The position numbers and the translations under genes are program-made. The notes beneath the pieces are model-generated. The model ran no database searches. It was not told the DNA's origin and saw only the letters and a program-made list of their open reading frames with translations. From positions 2,091,001 to 2,155,000 of the forward strand of contig NZ_CP139141.1 of assembly GCF_034059295.1 (NCBI RefSeq): a DNA stretch of 64,000 bases, given 5' to 3'. Shown piece by piece: positions 61,750 through 64,000 of this stretch. This DNA is from Pseudomonas sp. HR96 (GTDB lineage Bacteria; Pseudomonadota; Gammaproteobacteria; Pseudomonadales; Pseudomonadaceae). The first letter of the stretch is position 1. Each line of letters starts with the position of its first letter.

Positions 61750-64000
61750 GACAGCACCTCCATGATGTTGACGACCTCGGCGGCGACCAGAGGGATTTCA
61801 TCGGCCCGCGCGGGGCGACGCTGACCGCGTTCGCGGACGAAGCGCAGGTCTGGGTCGGCGCCCTGGGCGTTGACGAAGGTGCGAAAGCGCTTGAGCTTCT
61901 CGGGATCTTTGAGAGCGTTGGCCCATTCGCATTCGTAGCGGTCGACCACCTGCTGCATCTGCGCCTCCAGTTCTGCGGCCAGGCCCAGGCTGTCGTCGAT
62001 GATCACGCCCTTGAGGTAGTCCAGGCCGCCTTCCAGGCTTTCACGCCACACCGAGGTGCGCTGCAGCTTGTCGGCCGTGCGGATGTATAGCATGAGGAAA
62101 CGGTCGATGTAGCGGATCAGCGTTTCGTCGTCCAGGTCGGTGGCGAACAGTTCGGCGTGCCGCGGGCGCATGCCGCCGTTGCCGCTGATGTAGAGGTTCC
62201 AGCCGTTTTCGGTGGCGATCACGCCAACGTCCTTGCTCTGCGCCTCGGCGCACTCGCGGGTGCAGCCCGAGACCGCAAACTTGAGCTTGTGCGGCGAGCG
62301 CAGGCCCTTGTAGCGGTCCTCGATGCGCAGGGCCATCTGCACGCTGTCCTGCACCCCGTAGCGGCACCAGGTGCTGCCCACGCAACTCTTCACCGTGCGA
62401 GTGGACTTGCCGTAGGCGTGGCCGGTCTCGAAACCGGCGGCGATCAGCTCGCCCCAGATGTCGGGCAGCTCATGCAGCTGCGCGCCGAACAGATCGATGC
62501 GCTGGCCGCCGGTGATCTTGGTGTAGAGGTCGAACTTCTTCGCCACCGCGCCGATGGCCAGCAGGCCGTCGGGGGTGATCTCGCCGCCAGGGATGCGCGG
62601 CACCACCGAGTAGGTGCCGTTCTTTTGCATGTTGGCCATGAAGGTGTCGTTGGTGTCCTGCAACGGCACCAGCCAAGGCTCTTGAATCGGGCGGTTCCAG
62701 CACGAGGCGAGGATCGAAGCCACCGCCGGCTTGCAGATGTCGCAGCCCAGTTCGCCACAGCCGTGGCCTGCGAGCAGCGCCTCGAAGGTTTCGATGCCCT
62801 CCACCCGCACGATGGAATACAGGGCCTGGCGGGTGTAGGGGAAGTGCTCGCACAGGCTGGTGTCCACGGCCACGCCACGGGCCGTGAGTTCATGCTCGAA
62901 CACCTGCTTGAGCAGGCTGGCGCAGCCGCCGCAACCGGTCGCCGCGCGGGTCTGTGCCTTGAGCCCGGCCAGGTCGCCGCAGCCGGCGTCGATGGCGCAG
63001 CAGATGGCACCTTTGCTGACGTTGTGGCAGGAGCATACCGTGGCCGTGGCGGGCAGGGCGTCGACGCCCAGCGCCGGCGCTGCCCCAGTGGCCGGGAGGA
63101 TCAGGCTCGACGGGTCCTGCGGCAGGGCGATGCCGTTCTGGATGTATTGCAGCAGGGTGTCGTAGTAGCGGTTGTCGCCCACCAGTACCGCGCCGATGGC
63201 GCGCTTGCCGTCGGCCGAGACCACCAGGCGCCGGTAGCTGGAGGTGGCTTCGTCGATGTAGCGATAGCTGCGCGCGCCGGCTTGGGCCGCGTGGGCATCG
63301 CCGATCGAGCCGACGTCGACGCCGAGCAATTTGAGCTTGGTCGACATGTCGGCGCCGACAAAGGGCTGCGCGGTCTGGCCGGACAATTGCGCGGCGACGC
63401 AACGGGCCATTTCGTAGCCGGGGGCGACCAGGCCGAATATCGCGCCGTTCCAGGCCGCGCATTCACCAATGGCATAGATGGCCGGGTCGCTGCTGCGGCA
63501 ATGGCTGTCGATGGCGACGCCGCCACGTGCGCCCAACTCCAGGCCGCACTGGCGGGCCAGTGCATCCTGGGGGCGAATGCCCGCCGAGAACACCACCAGG
63601 TCGGTCTCCAGCGACTGCCCGTCGGCAAAGCACATGCGGTAGCGATAGTCGCTGCCGGCGGTGATCGACTGGGTCGCGCACGACAGATGCACGCCCACCC
63701 CCAGGGCTTCGATGCGGGCCTTGAGCGCCACCCCGCCGAGGTCGTCCAGTTGCACCGGCATCAGCCGCGGGGCGAATTCCACCACATGGGCTTCCAGGCC
63801 CAGGCTTTTCAGGGCATTGGCCGCTTCCAGGCCGAGCAGGCCGCCGCCCACCACCACGCCGCGGCGCGCGCCTTGCGCCGCCAGGCGAATGTTGTCCAGG
63901 TCGGCGAGGGTGCGGTAGACCAGGCGCGAATGCCCACCAGCTCCCTCGATCGGCGGCACGAACGGATAGGAACCGGTGGCCAGCACCAGCTGCGCGTAGT
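61746..64000 (-). CDS. nirB: Nitrite reductase (NADH) large subunit, 5' end outside window
   Basis: The visible 750 residues cover most of NirB. They include the second part of the FAD/NAD(P) domain (VVVGGGLLGLEAANALKSLG, VVFSAGIRPQDALARQCGLE), the BFD-like [2Fe-2S] domain (TVCSCHNVSKGAICCAIDAG, TGCGGC), the ferredoxin half-domain, and the siroheme-[4Fe-4S] region (TVKSCVGSTWCRYGVQDSV and VSGCTRECAEAQSKDVGVIA, giving the four cluster cysteines). It reduces nitrite to ammonium with NADH. The frame continues beyond the right edge, where roughly 100 N-terminal residues are missing. Confidence 0.96.
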   Translation of the reverse strand, partial: YAQLVLATGSYPFVPPIEGAGGHSRLVYRTLADLDNIRLAAQGARRGVVVGGGLLGLEAANALKSLGLEAHVVEFAPRLMPVQLDDLGGVALKARIEALGVGVHLSCATQSITAGSDYRYRMCFADGQSLETDLVVFSAGIRPQDALARQCGLELGARGGVAIDSHCRSSDPAIYAIGECAAWNGAIFGLVAPGYEMARCVAAQLSGQTAQPFVGADMSTKLKLLGVDVGSIGDAHAAQAGARSYRYIDEATSSYRRLVVSADGKRAIGAVLVGDNRYYDTLLQYIQNGIALPQDPSSLILPATGAAPALGVDALPATATVCSCHNVSKGAICCAIDAGCGDLAGLKAQTRAATGCGGCASLLKQVFEHELTARGVAVDTSLCEHFPYTRQALYSIVRVEGIETFEALLAGHGCGELGCDICKPAVASILASCWNRPIQEPWLVPLQDTNDTFMANMQKNGTYSVVPRIPGGEITPDGLLAIGAVAKKFDLYTKITGGQRIDLFGAQLHELPDIWGELIAAGFETGHAYGKSTRTVKSCVGSTWCRYGVQDSVQMALRIEDRYKGLRSPHKLKFAVSGCTRECAEAQSKDVGVIATENGWNLYISGNGGMRPRHAELFATDLDDETLIRYIDRFLMLYIRTADKLQRTSVWRESLEGGLDYLKGVIIDDSLGLAAELEAQMQQVVDRYECEWANALKDPEKLKRFRTFVNAQGADPDLRFVRERGQRRPARADEIPLVAAEVVNIMEVLS

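Overview
The window reads as chromosome of a Pseudomonas species from the fluorescens/putida side of the genus. It is GC-rich, and it carries Pseudomonas signature genes: an MHYT-GGDEF-EAL protein of the MucR type, DUF1654, DUF6388, a CapB-type cold shock protein, and the thrS-infC-rpmI-rplT-pheST-ihfA-MerR translation block ending at tRNA-Pro. It also carries REP-like intergenic repeats of the GTAGGAGC and GTGGGAGG types. Species cannot be fixed from the sequence alone. Both edges cut genes: a DeoR-type regulator on the left and nirB on the right.

Layout: 0-7 kb holds a partial deoR-like regulator, a type II dehydroquinase, small membrane or stress proteins, a soluble PAS chemoreceptor and an MscS-type channel. 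7-15.5 kb holds a YbjJ-like MFS transporter, a GFA-fold protein, and an ethanolamine module made of an AraC regulator, a permease and eutBC, followed by a transmembrane chemoreceptor. 15.5-30.5 kb is mixed chromosomal background: HAD phosphatase, FlxA-like protein, pbpG, shikimate dehydrogenase-like enzyme, nhaR divergent from a TerC-family protein, a degenerate C39-like lipoprotein, puuB, tRNA-Val, mucR-like, SPOR lipoprotein and endA. 30.6-37.7 kb is a complete ribose operon rbsBACRKD ending in a nucleoside hydrolase. It has a recognisable promoter and a perfect LacI-type palindrome, so uptake of ribose and release of ribose from ribonucleosides are probably co-regulated by RbsR. 38-39.5 kb holds small stress and exported proteins, and 39.8-47.1 kb the translation block.

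Directly after tRNA-Pro(GGG), from 47.4 to about 60 kb, the gene content changes to accessory DNA. It contains a decayed tyrosine integrase, a soluble GAF-PAS-GGDEF-EAL protein, an internally deleted and frameshifted umuC abutting a 5'-truncated lysR, a 1964-residue autotransporter with a highly repetitive passenger, and a RES-Xre toxin-antitoxin pair. This looks like an eroded integrative element at the tRNA, possibly with later insertions; no right attachment site was found by eye. The ancestral-looking chromosome resumes with an HPP-CBS membrane protein convergent with nirBD, a neighbourhood that suggests a role in nitrite handling.

No CRISPR array, intact insertion sequence or clearly novel multi-gene system was seen. 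The most notable items are the giant autotransporter with its long internal duplication, the tRNA-Pro island and its gene graveyard, the LysR-type palindrome between nhaR and terC, the HPP-nirBD association, structured leaders at thrS and pheS, and a conserved-looking 24-residue membrane peptide.
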